Shown here: piece after piece, positions 16,069 to 23,789 of the stretch
How positions within the stretch are numbered: position 1 is the stretch's first letter
Layout: each line of letters opens with the position of its first letter
Assembly (NCBI GenBank): GCA_934466455.1
Contig: CAKSLF010000014.1
Coordinates: 1 to 45,247, forward strand
Length of the DNA: 45,247 bases
Source of the DNA: an uncultured Oscillospiraceae bacterium
Lineage (GTDB): Bacteria > Bacillota > Clostridia > Oscillospirales > Ruminococcaceae
Direction of reading: 5' to 3'
The notes under the pieces: model-generated
Told to the model about the DNA's origin: nothing
The model's input: the letters and a program-made list of their open reading frames with translations, nothing else
The model's database searches: none
Made by a program: the position numbers and the translations under genes

Positions 16069-17142
16069 ATGACCAAAGAAAGTCCTTGTTTTTTTCTCGG
16101 CGCAAACGGTCCAAAAGGCTTTTATTCCAAATTTGACCAGCTGTTTAATTACAAAGAGGGCTGCCGCTGCGTTTTGCTGAAGGGCGGCCCGGGAACAGGA
16201 AAGTCAACCGTGCTCAAAAAAACGGCTGCGGTGCTCAACCAAAAAGGCTTGAGCACGGAGCTTATATATTGTACGGCGGATACGGATTCTCTCGATGCCG
16301 TTATTACGGAGGACGGTCGCTTTTGTGCTCTTGATGCAACGCTGCCCCATGCGGTGGAACCAAAATACCCCGGTGCATACGAAGAAACGCTTAATCTTTC
16401 CGATTGCTGGAACAGCGGCGTGCTCAAGGAAAATGCAGAAAATATATTTTCATTATTTGATCGCAACAGGGCTTTGCACGCAAAGGCACGCAAATATATC
16501 GCCGCCGCCGGGGAGCTTCTTGAGGAGGCGGCGCAGCTTTCTTTGGAAACTCTGATTCCGGAGAAAATTGCGCACACCGCCGGTAGAATCTGCGCAAAGG
16601 AATTTGGGAAAAAACGCCGCTTTCCGGGAAAGGAAAAGCTCCGCTTTTTAAGTGCAATTACCGATAAAGGAGTTTTTGTGTTTGAAAATACGCCAAAGCT
16701 TATTTGTGATAAAATATATGTGCTTGAAGACGATTGCGGTGCGGCTTCCCGCATATTTATGAATACGGTGCGCCGTATTGCTCTTGACCATGGGCTTGAT
16801 ATAATCACCTGCCGCTGCGGGATATTTCCGGGTGAAAAGAACGAGCACATATTTATTCCGGAGCTGCGTCTCGGCTTTATGACATCAAATCGCCGTCATC
16901 CGGTAACGGCGCAGCCGTACCGAGTGATACACGCAAGGCGTTTTATCGACGGAAAACAGGCGGGGCTTCATAAACTTAGGATAAAGTTCAGCCTGCGTAC
17001 GGCGGCGGAGCTTATCCGGGAAGCTGCCGACTGTATGCGAGAGGCAAAAATCGTGCACGACAGCCTTGAGCGGGAATACAGTGCGGCAATGGATTTTGAT
17101 TTTCTCAACAAAAAAACAGAGTCTTTTTTGAGCACGGTGTAA
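16069..17142 (+). CDS. PRK06851-type P-loop ATPase
   Basis: A 357-residue protein matching the uncharacterised PRK06851 family of Firmicutes. It opens CFFLGANGPKGFYSKFDQLF and has Walker A LKGGPGTGKSTVLKK (about residues 37-51). It then has the family signature region TELIYCTADTDSLDAVI, LDATLPHAVEPKYPGAYEETLNL and a Trp-containing DCWNSGVL. The second half contains a weak echo, ITDKGVFVFENTPKLICDKIYVLEDDCG and FMNTVRRIALDHGLDIITCRCGIFP. Function is unknown; the family is common in spore-formers. ATG 16069 is preceded by AGGAAAGGGGG. Three copies of the GTGCTCAA word lie within its first 200 bp (16209, 16231, 16249) and two more further on. Confidence 0.85.
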   Translation: MTKESPCFFLGANGPKGFYSKFDQLFNYKEGCRCVLLKGGPGTGKSTVLKKTAAVLNQKGLSTELIYCTADTDSLDAVITEDGRFCALDATLPHAVEPKYPGAYEETLNLSDCWNSGVLKENAENIFSLFDRNRALHAKARKYIAAAGELLEEAAQLSLETLIPEKIAHTAGRICAKEFGKKRRFPGKEKLRFLSAITDKGVFVFENTPKLICDKIYVLEDDCGAASRIFMNTVRRIALDHGLDIITCRCGIFPGEKNEHIFIPELRLGFMTSNRRHPVTAQPYRVIHARRFIDGKQAGLHKLRIKFSLRTAAELIREAADCMREAKIVHDSLEREYSAAMDFDFLNKKTESFLSTV

Positions 17143-17148
17143 TGTCAA

Positions 17149-17189
17149 AAAAAGGCGTCCGCCTAAATTATTTAAGCGGATGCCTTTTT
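17149..17189 (+). terminator. Terminator after the ATPase gene
   Basis: AAAAAGGCGTCCGC (17149-17162) / GCGGATGCCTTTTT (17176-17189), one G-U pair, ending in a T run. Confidence 0.85.
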
Positions 17190-17246
17190 ACTGCGAATAA
17201 GGTTTTTTATTAGGTCAATATTAAGAATAGAACCTAAACACAGTTG

Positions 17247-17288
17247 CAGCAAGGCTCTGCTTCTTACAACCAAAGCAGGGTATTGCTG
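17247..17288 (+). other. Leader hairpin upstream of clpC
   Basis: CAGCAA (17247-17252) pairs with TTGCTG (17283-17288), and CTCTGCTT (17255-17262) with AAGCAGGG (17273-17280), giving a 14-bp stem with a 2x2 internal loop. It sits 32 bp before the ClpC start and has no T run. A role in RNA-level control of clpC is possible. I see no tandem CtsR box in this leader. Confidence 0.4.
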
Positions 17289-17319
17289 TGATGTAAAAAT
17301 TTTTTTCAGAGGGATATGT

Positions 17320-19596
17320 ATGTTCAAATTTTCCGGATTTTCTTCATCGGCAAATGCTGCCGTAAATTATGCTATTGCGGAGGCTTCCTCCCTCGGACAT
17401 TGCTTTGTGGGAAGCGAGCATTTGCTTTGGGGAATAGTAAGGGAAGGCTCCTGCTTTGAGTTGCACAGCCTTATAAAATGCGGCATAAGCTGCGACAAAA
17501 TTACGGAAAAGCTTCTTTCAACCGTGGGCAGGGGAATAAAAACAAATCTTTCTCCGACGGATTTTACCCCGGTTTGCAAACGGCTGCTTGAAAATGCGAT
17601 AAACGGACAGCGTTTTTACGGTACGGCGGATATAAACTGTATAATTGCGGCGATTTTGCGGGAGCCGGGCTGCACGGCGGTAAAATATCTTGCGGCGTTC
17701 GGATGCGATACGGAGGCACTTTTTCACGAAGTTTGCGCCGTGGGACAAAGCTTTTCCGGCGAAATTACGACAAAGGAACGCCAACGCCAGCAAAAGACGC
17801 CGAACCTTGATAAATTCAGCAGGGACCTTACAAAGCTTGCAAGAGAGGGCGCAATAGACCCGGTTATAGGAAGAGAGAAAGAGCTGCGCCGGGTTGTACA
17901 GATACTTTCGAGAAGAACAAAAAACAACCCGTGCCTTATAGGCGAAGCGGGAGTTGGAAAAACAGCGGTTGCGGAGGGCGTTGCAAGGCTTATTGCGGCG
18001 GGGGAAGTGCCGGAAAATCTAAGAATGAACCGGCTTTGTGCTCTTGACCTCTCTGCAATGGTTGCCGGAGCAAAATACCGAGGGGACTTTGAGGAAAGAA
18101 TAAAATCGGTTCTTGACGAGGTAACGCGCTGCGGGAATGTAATACTCTTTATCGACGAGGTGCATACCATTGTCGGAACAGGCTCGGCGGAAGGAGCGGT
18201 GGACGCTTCAAATATTCTTAAACCCCAGCTTGCAAGGGGAGAAATACAGGTTATCGGTGCAACGACGACGGAAGAATACCGCAAGTTCATTGAAAAGGAC
18301 GCCGCTCTTGACAGGCGTTTTCAGAGTGTGATTATTGAAGAACCGTCGCCGGAAGCTGCAATTAAAATCCTAAAGGGAATACGCAGCAAATACGAGAGCT
18401 TTCACAAGGTTAAAATTTCCGATGAGGCGGTGGAAGCAGCCGTCCGTCTTTCGGTAAGGTATCTTGCCGAAAGACGGCTTCCGGATAAAGCAATAGACCT
18501 TATGGACGAGGCTTGCTCAAGAAAAAATATTGTGGGAATACGAAAAAAAGCCGAGGGAAAGCCCACTTTTTCGGGAACGGTAAAAGCGGGAGATATTGCT
18601 GCGGTCTTGGAGCTTTATACGGGTATTTCCGTCGGGGAGCTTTCCGCAGAAGAGGGCAGAGAGTTTTTACGGCTTGAGGAAAAGCTGCAAAAGCGTGTTG
18701 TGGGGCAGGAAAAGGCGGTTTCTTCCGTAGCAAGAGCCATCAGAAGAAACAGAGCGGGTCTTCGTGACCCAAAAAAGCCCGTTGGCACATTTTTGTTTGC
18801 GGGGCCAAGCGGAGTTGGAAAAACGGAGCTTGCAAAGGCTCTTGCAGAAGCCTTGTTCGGCGATGAAAAATCCCTTTTGCGCTTTGATATGAGCGAATAC
18901 TGCGATAAAGCCGCAGTAAATAAGCTCATCGGTTCGCCGCCGGGATATATCGGATATGACGATGGGGGAAAGCTTACGGAGGCTGTTCGCCGCCACCCAT
19001 ATTCCGTATTGCTTTTTGATGAGATAGAAAAGTCGGATCCGGGGATTTATGATTTGTTTTTGCAGCTTATGGACGACGGCGTGCTTACGGATTCTCAGGG
19101 GAGAAAAGCGGATTTTAGAAACTGCGTAATAATTATGACATCGAATATAGGCGCAGAGGCGGTTTACGGGCGGTGCGGAATAGGTTTTTATTCCGCAAAA
19201 AATCTTTCCGGAAAAACGGTTGTATGCGAGATGAAAAAGGTTTTTCGCCCGGAATTTATCAACAGGATAGATGAAACAGTGGCTTTCGGAAGACTTGATT
19301 TTTCCGCAGCCCTAAGCATTACGAGAAAATACTATGAGCAGCTTGAGGAGAGAATCTCCGCAGCCGGAATAAAAGCGGAATTTGCTCCGGAGGTTATAGA
19401 AGCGGCGGCAAAAAACGGTTTTGACCCGGAGCAGGGCGCAAGACCGCTGCAAAGATATATTCGGGAAAATGCGGAGGATCCGATTTCGGAGCTGCTTCTC
19501 TCCGGAAAAATTGCTTCCGGCGACAAAATTTTTTGCAGAATGGACGGCGATAAAATGGTGACAGAAAAAGAATCTGCCGTACTGCAAAACGCATAA
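17320..19596 (+). CDS. clpC: ClpC-type AAA+ unfoldase lacking the middle (M) domain
   Basis: A 758-residue Hsp100 unfoldase that feeds proteins to ClpP. The N-domain (1-145) has two Clp_N repeats (FSSSANAAVNYAIAEA..HCFVGSEHLLWGI and FTPVCKRLLENAI). D1 has GEAGVGKT (208-215), LFIDEVHT (about 275) and the pore-loop segment AGAKYRGDFEERIK. D2 has GPSGVGKT (about 494), SPPGYIGYDDGG and LLFDEIEK (about 564). A CGIGFYS tripeptide region (IGF, about 621) matches the ClpP-docking loop. Only about 30 residues separate DKAIDLMDEA from the next helix, where B. subtilis ClpC carries an ~80-residue coiled-coil M domain. Regulation by MecA or McsB therefore seems unlikely. Start ATG 17320 follows AGAGGGA. 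No mcsA/mcsB/ctsR genes are nearby. Confidence 0.9.
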   Translation: MFKFSGFSSSANAAVNYAIAEASSLGHCFVGSEHLLWGIVREGSCFELHSLIKCGISCDKITEKLLSTVGRGIKTNLSPTDFTPVCKRLLENAINGQRFYGTADINCIIAAILREPGCTAVKYLAAFGCDTEALFHEVCAVGQSFSGEITTKERQRQQKTPNLDKFSRDLTKLAREGAIDPVIGREKELRRVVQILSRRTKNNPCLIGEAGVGKTAVAEGVARLIAAGEVPENLRMNRLCALDLSAMVAGAKYRGDFEERIKSVLDEVTRCGNVILFIDEVHTIVGTGSAEGAVDASNILKPQLARGEIQVIGATTTEEYRKFIEKDAALDRRFQSVIIEEPSPEAAIKILKGIRSKYESFHKVKISDEAVEAAVRLSVRYLAERRLPDKAIDLMDEACSRKNIVGIRKKAEGKPTFSGTVKAGDIAAVLELYTGISVGELSAEEGREFLRLEEKLQKRVVGQEKAVSSVARAIRRNRAGLRDPKKPVGTFLFAGPSGVGKTELAKALAEALFGDEKSLLRFDMSEYCDKAAVNKLIGSPPGYIGYDDGGKLTEAVRRHPYSVLLFDEIEKSDPGIYDLFLQLMDDGVLTDSQGRKADFRNCVIIMTSNIGAEAVYGRCGIGFYSAKNLSGKTVVCEMKKVFRPEFINRIDETVAFGRLDFSAALSITRKYYEQLEERISAAGIKAEFAPEVIEAAAKNGFDPEQGARPLQRYIRENAEDPISELLLSGKIASGDKIFCRMDGDKMVTEKESAVLQNA

Positions 19597-19620
19597 ATAT
19601 TCGGCAAAGAAAAATCGCTC

Positions 19621-19649
19621 TTGCGCTTGCGCCCTCTTCGTGATAAAAT
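19621..19649 (+). promoter_or_regulatory. Probable promoter of the aldo/keto reductase gene
   Basis: TTGCGC (19621-19626), 17 bp, TAAAAT (19644-19649). The -35 matches three of six consensus bases. A second TTGCGC lies at 19627-19632 but at poor spacing. Confidence 0.5.
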
Positions 19650-19684
19650 GTTTTTTTGAAAACGATGAGGAAAAGAGTGATTTT

Positions 19685-20710
19685 ATGGCGAAAGTGACCC
19701 TTGGAAAAACCGGGATTACGGTAGAGCAGAACGCATTCGGGGCTCTTCCTGTCCAGCGTGACGATATGGCAACGGCAACCGCAATTTTGAGGAAGGCTTT
19801 TGACGGCGGAATGAGATTTTTTGATACCGCAAGGGCATATACCGACAGCGAGGAAAAAATCGGCGAGGCTCTTTCCGATGTCCGCAACGAAATATATATA
19901 GCCAGCAAAACCCACGCAAAAACTCCGGAAGAATTTTGGAGGGACTTAGGAACCACGCTAAAAAATCTGCGTACGGACCATGTGGATATATATCAGTTCC
20001 ATATGGCACCGCAATGCTTTGCGCCCGGCGACGGGACCGGTATGTACGAATGTATGCTTGAAGCAAAGGCAAAGGGAATGATACGCCACATAGGAATTAC
20101 GGCTCATAAAATAGATGTTGCTTTTGAGGCGGCAAAATCAGGGCTTTATGAAACGCTTCAGTTCCCTTTCAGCTACCTTTCCGGCGATAGAGAAAAAGAG
20201 CTTGTTGAAGTATGTAAGGAAAATAAAGTCGGCTTTATTGCGATGAAGGCTCTTGCAGGCGGGCTTATAAACAATTCCGCAGCGGCGTACGCATATATTG
20301 CACAGTTTGATAATGTGCTTCCTATCTGGGGAATACAGCGTATGAACGAGCTTGACGAATTTTTAAGCTATATGAAAAATCCTCCGGCGATGACGGAGGA
20401 AACGGAGAAGCTTATAGAAAGTGACAAAGCCGCTCTTGCCGGAGATTTTTGCCGCGGCTGCGGCTATTGTATGCCCTGCCCTGCGGGAATAAGCATACCG
20501 GACTGTGCAAGAATGTCCCTTATGGTAAGAAGAGCACCCTCCGCAGACTGGCTTGGGGAAAAAATGCAGGCGGAGATGAAAAAGATAGAGGGCTGCCGCC
20601 ATTGCGGAGCATGTATGAAAAAATGCCCGTATTCGCTTAATATTCCGGAGCTGCTTATAAAAAATTACGAGGATTATAAAAAAATACTTGCGGGAGAAAT
20701 TACCGTTTGA
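19685..20710 (+). CDS. Aldo/keto reductase with C-terminal ferredoxin-like Fe-S region
   Basis: A 341-residue NADPH-type aldo/keto reductase barrel fused to a cysteine-rich tail. The catalytic tetrad region is visible: FFDTARAYTDSEEKIGEAL (Asp, Tyr), IYIASKT (Lys) and DIYQFHM (His). The C-terminus has two clusters, CRGCGYCMPCP (about 258-268) and CRHCGACMKKCPY (about 308-320), in the 4Fe-4S pattern. This YdhF/FeS-AKR architecture is common in strict anaerobes; the substrate is unknown. ATG 19685 fits the family N-terminus (KVTLGKTGITVEQNAFG); the ribosome binding site is weak (AGAGTGA). It is the only redox enzyme between clpC and the glycosyltransferase operon. Confidence 0.9.
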   Translation: MAKVTLGKTGITVEQNAFGALPVQRDDMATATAILRKAFDGGMRFFDTARAYTDSEEKIGEALSDVRNEIYIASKTHAKTPEEFWRDLGTTLKNLRTDHVDIYQFHMAPQCFAPGDGTGMYECMLEAKAKGMIRHIGITAHKIDVAFEAAKSGLYETLQFPFSYLSGDREKELVEVCKENKVGFIAMKALAGGLINNSAAAYAYIAQFDNVLPIWGIQRMNELDEFLSYMKNPPAMTEETEKLIESDKAALAGDFCRGCGYCMPCPAGISIPDCARMSLMVRRAPSADWLGEKMQAEMKKIEGCRHCGACMKKCPYSLNIPELLIKNYEDYKKILAGEITV

Positions 20711-20895
20711 TAAAACAGCTCTGCCATAGCATGACGAAAAACGGATATAGGGTCTGTTTTTTTGTCGGATTGCGTAACAAGCTGTGATAAAAAGAAAATC
20801 GGAAAAATGCCGGGCTGCTATGAGGACAAGGGCTGTACAGTCTGAAAATTTTCCGAAGCCGCACAGTATTTTTCTTAAATCTAACGCAGAAAAAA

Positions 20896-20938
20896 GCCTC
20901 CTCAAAATCGCTTTGCGATTTTGAGGAGGTTGCTTTTT
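20896..20938. terminator. Bidirectional terminator
   Basis: CCTCCTCAAAATCGC (20897-20911) / GCGATTTTGAGGAGG (20915-20929), a perfect 15-bp stem with a 3-nt loop. On minus it is followed by CTTTTTTC, on plus by TTGCTTTTT. It serves the glycosyltransferase gene and, in the other direction, the region after the reductase. The 185 bp before it (20711-20895) hold no gene I can support. Confidence 0.8.
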
Positions 20939-21875
20939 ATATAAGCTCTTCTTCAATAAAATATTTCGGGCGGTGCTTTGTTTCAAGATATGTTTTTCCG
21001 ACATACTCGCCGACAATGCCGATTGCTGCAAGATTTATTCCTCCGCAAAGGAAAACCGAAGCGAGTATCCAGCCGGAAGAGCTTTTGAGCACGCCTGCAA
21101 TGCTCAAAATAAGCAATATAAGCATTGCGAGCACGGAAAGTCCGGAAATGAGTACGCCTGCGCCGAGAATCATCTCTATTGGACGGGTGCTGAAAGAGGT
21201 TATGCCGTTCCATGCAAGGTCGAGCATTTTTTTAACGGTATATTTGCTTTCTCCCGCAAGGCGTTCGTGCCTTTCATAAAATACTACGCCGGACTTAAAG
21301 CCTATCATCGGAACCATTCCTCTAAGGAAAAGGTTGACCTCCTCAAAATCGGAAAGAGCTTCGATTGCACGGCGGCTCATAAGGCGAAAATCCGCATGAT
21401 TAAAAATTATTTGAGCACCGAAAAGCCTCATCACCTTATAATATCCCTCGGCGGTAAAGCGTTTCATAAATGTATCGCTGTCCCGCTTATTGCGAACGCC
21501 ATAAACAATGTCGCAGCCGTCGCCGAATTTTACTATCATCTGGTCGATGGCGTCAACATCATCCTGGAGGTCGGCATCAATGGAAACCGCTGCGTCGCAA
21601 TGAGGAGCTGCCGCCATAAGCCCGGCATAGAGGGCGTTTTGATGCCCACGGTTGCGGGAGAGCTTAAGCCCGCAGAAAATAGGCTTTTTCTCATGGTATT
21701 CGGAAATCATATTCCAGGTGTTGTCGGAGGAACCGTCGTCCACAAAAAGAATTTTGCTTTCCTCGGAAATCATGCCCTTGCGCATAAGTGTAAAGTATTT
21801 TTCCGAAAGGATTCGCACGGTTTCGGGAAGGGCGTCCTCCTCGTTATAGCAGGGAACCACGGTATAAAGTATCAT
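20937..21875 (-). CDS. GtrB/DPM1-like family 2 glycosyltransferase
   Basis: A 312-residue membrane-associated glycosyltransferase that probably moves a sugar from a nucleotide donor to undecaprenyl phosphate. The GT-A nucleotide-binding signs are VVPCYNEEDALPET near the start, FVDDGSSDNTW, LSRNRGHQNALYAGL and SIDADLQDD (DxD metal site, about 99-105). FSTRPIEMILGAG begins two C-terminal membrane spans, and the protein ends in the DPM1/GtrB-like GEYVGKTYLETKHRPKYF. ATG 21875 has AGGTG 6 bp upstream; longer in-frame starts would overlap the upstream rsuA-like gene. It is coupled to that gene (4-bp gap), while a GtrA-type flippase candidate starts 100 bp beyond on the opposite strand. Confidence 0.88.
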   Translation of the reverse strand: MILYTVVPCYNEEDALPETVRILSEKYFTLMRKGMISEESKILFVDDGSSDNTWNMISEYHEKKPIFCGLKLSRNRGHQNALYAGLMAAAPHCDAAVSIDADLQDDVDAIDQMIVKFGDGCDIVYGVRNKRDSDTFMKRFTAEGYYKVMRLFGAQIIFNHADFRLMSRRAIEALSDFEEVNLFLRGMVPMIGFKSGVVFYERHERLAGESKYTVKKMLDLAWNGITSFSTRPIEMILGAGVLISGLSVLAMLILLILSIAGVLKSSSGWILASVFLCGGINLAAIGIVGEYVGKTYLETKHRPKYFIEEELI

Positions 21876-21879
21876 TTTT

Positions 21880-22581
21880 TCACCTGTCTTTCTCAATAAG
21901 ATAAAGTTCTTCCGTCGAAAGCTCCCGGCATTCTCCTTCCGCAAGGTCGCCGGGCAGCGCAAAATCGCCTATGGAAAGCCGATGCAAAGCCGTTACCTTT
22001 GCACCGAAGCATCCGAACATTCGCTTGATTTGGTGATAACGCCCCTCCGAAAGAGTGACAACACAGTCGTATTTTCCGGTTGCGGAAAGCCCTGCGGGTT
22101 TGCAGCTTCCGTCGCAAAGAACAACGCCTCTTTCAAATTCGGTCTGCATTTCCTCTGTTACGGGAATGTCTATTGTAACGGCATAGCTTTTTTTTACATG
22201 TTTTTTCGGTGAAAGTATACGGTGAGCAAAATCGCCGTCATCGGTTATGACCATAAGCCCAGTTGTATCTTTATCAAGCCGCCCGGCGGGAAAGATTCCT
22301 TTTCTGAAAAGCTCCGGCGGAACAAGCTTTAGAACCGTAGGCTGGTCGGGGTCGTCTGTTGCGGAAACATAACCCTTCGGTTTATTAAGTACAATATATA
22401 TGTGGGGATTTTTGCTTATTTTGTTGCCGAAAAGAAGAATTTCGTCGTTTTCCGACACTTTATAATTGGGAGTCTTTATTATGCAGCCGTTTACTGCGGC
22501 TTTTCCGGCGGAAACGGCGGATTTTATCTCTTTACGGGAAAGGGAAGTTCTGTCCGCAATATATTTATCAAGACGCTGCAA
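21880..22581 (-). CDS. RsuA/RluB-family pseudouridine synthase
   Basis: A 233-residue pseudouridine synthase. It has an N-terminal S4 RNA-binding domain (LQRLDKYIADRTSLSRKEIKSAVSAGKAAVNG), then the catalytic domain with HIYIVLNKPKGYVSAT and the catalytic motif AGRLDKDTTGLMVITDDG (Asp in GRLDKDT), plus the C-terminal GRYHQIKRMFG. This pattern belongs to the RsuA/RluB/RluE/RluF group, which modifies 16S or 23S rRNA. The short length and start resemble 16S-type RsuA of Firmicutes. TTG 22581 is chosen because AAAGGAGG precedes it at good spacing. It is the first gene of a two-gene operon with the glycosyltransferase. Confidence 0.88.
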   Translation of the reverse strand: MQRLDKYIADRTSLSRKEIKSAVSAGKAAVNGCIIKTPNYKVSENDEILLFGNKISKNPHIYIVLNKPKGYVSATDDPDQPTVLKLVPPELFRKGIFPAGRLDKDTTGLMVITDDGDFAHRILSPKKHVKKSYAVTIDIPVTEEMQTEFERGVVLCDGSCKPAGLSATGKYDCVVTLSEGRYHQIKRMFGCFGAKVTALHRLSIGDFALPGDLAEGECRELSTEELYLIEKDR

Positions 22582-22617
22582 GAAAAATCCTCCTTTAAGC
22601 AAAGCTTTTTCCGGGTA

Positions 22618-22646
22618 TTGATTTCCCGGGAAAAAAGGCATAGAAT
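22618..22646 (+). promoter_or_regulatory. SigA-type promoter of gtrA with palindromic spacer
   Basis: TTGATT (22618-22623), 17 bp, TAGAAT (22641-22646). The spacer contains the palindrome TTTCCCGGGAAA (22623-22634), also found at 15254-15265, which might be an operator. Confidence 0.6.
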
Positions 22647-22674
22647 ATAGTAAACCGAAAACGAGGTAAAGGAA

Positions 22675-23142
22675 TTGAAAAAATTAATTGATTTTATAAA
22701 AAAGTTTTTTTCGCTGCTTTTTAAGGGCAACTTCAAGGCTCTGTTCATAGAGCCGACGGATGACGGCTTTATGCAGTTTTTTCGCTATATATTCGTTGGC
22801 GGGGCTTCTTTTGTAACCGACTATGTTCTGCTTAGGATAATCACGGAGGCGGGAGTCTATTATCTTATTTCCGGCGCAATATCCTTTGTTGCGGGACTTG
22901 CAGTGAACTACGCTCTTTCAAAGCTGCTTGTGTTCCAAAACAAAACCTCCGGTGCAGAGCAGGCAAAGGAGATATTTGTTTTTGCCGTGGTTGCGGTAAC
23001 CGGTCTTGCTCTTACGGAAGGGCTTATGTGGTTCTTTACGGAAAAACTTCTTTGGCACTATATGATTTCAAAAATCGCCGCCGCAATAATAGTGCTCTTT
23101 TGGAACTTCTTTGCAAAGAAGCTTTTGCTTTACAGAAAATAA
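22675..23142 (+). CDS. GtrA-like membrane protein (lipid-linked sugar flippase family)
   Basis: A 155-residue protein with the four-helix GtrA fold. The core starts QFFRYIFVGGASFVTDYVLLRII, then YYLISGAISFVAGLAVNYALSKLLVF, EIFVFAVVAVTGLALTEGLMWFF and ISKIAAAIIVLFWNFFAKKLLLYRK. GtrA proteins are thought to help flip undecaprenyl-phosphate-linked sugars made by GtrB-like transferases, and such a transferase lies just across the divergent promoter region. TTG 22675 follows GAGG and AAAGG. Its last 13 bp overlap the end of the convergent Pr6Pr-like gene. Confidence 0.88.
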   Translation: MKKLIDFIKKFFSLLFKGNFKALFIEPTDDGFMQFFRYIFVGGASFVTDYVLLRIITEAGVYYLISGAISFVAGLAVNYALSKLLVFQNKTSGAEQAKEIFVFAVVAVTGLALTEGLMWFFTEKLLWHYMISKIAAAIIVLFWNFFAKKLLLYRK

Positions 23143-23789
23143 AGCCTGCTTATACCGTAGGTTATAAGCCCGAGGATGAAGAACGCAAGCAAGGAAAGGG
23201 AGATATTCCTCAAAAAAATTTTTGTTCCGAGAAGCCTGCGGTCAATAAAAAAGTAAGGATACGGAGTGTCTTTTCCGTAGATATTTATTCCGTGGGCGGC
23301 TCTTGCAAGTATATAAATGCAGTATGCCGCCGGAACAAGAAGCCACTTGAATACTGCCGAGAAGGAAAGGTCTTTGTTTCCGAACAAAAGCCAGAACAAA
23401 AAAGACAAAAGCGGCACAATATAATGAACGCAAAGATTGTTTGGGGTTATGACCCCGCCGGTTTTTTCGGCGTCGGTCATAGCCTCTTTTTTTCTTTTTA
23501 TCGCCGGAAAAAGTATAAAATGATATACGAGGAAGGTCATCGTAATTGCGTTTGCCGCAGAATACTGTAAAACGGGATTGCGCACGGCGGAATAAAATCC
23601 GCTTTTCGGAAATGCAAAGGAAACCAGAACAAGCATCTGATAAACAAGAATAGCAAGGTTGCTTAAATTTGTGTAATATGAAAGCATATTATGACTGTGA
23701 CCGGGGTTTTTCATACAGCCGCCGAGAAAAAGCCCGTATATTGCGGCGGAAATTATAGTCGCGCTTAGCAAAATCTCAAAGAAAATCAT
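23130..23789 (-). CDS. Pr6Pr/FAR-17a-like membrane protein
   Basis: A 219-residue membrane protein with about six spans. It has the bacterial Pr6Pr pattern: early MLSYYTNLSNLAILVYQML (SYFTxxSN motif), YSAANAITMTFLVYHFIL, NNLCVHYIVPLLSFLFWLLF (HYxxPxxxxxxxxxF) and YILARAAHGINIYGKDTPYPYFFID (YPYFFxD). The related eukaryotic FAR-17a/AIG1 proteins are lipid hydrolases; the bacterial members have unknown function. Its start overlaps the ygiQ stop by 4 bp (ATGA), so it is translated with that gene. It converges on gtrA with a 13-bp overlap. Confidence 0.82.
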   Translation of the reverse strand: MIFFEILLSATIISAAIYGLFLGGCMKNPGHSHNMLSYYTNLSNLAILVYQMLVLVSFAFPKSGFYSAVRNPVLQYSAANAITMTFLVYHFILFPAIKRKKEAMTDAEKTGGVITPNNLCVHYIVPLLSFLFWLLFGNKDLSFSAVFKWLLVPAAYCIYILARAAHGINIYGKDTPYPYFFIDRRLLGTKIFLRNISLSLLAFFILGLITYGISRLYFL

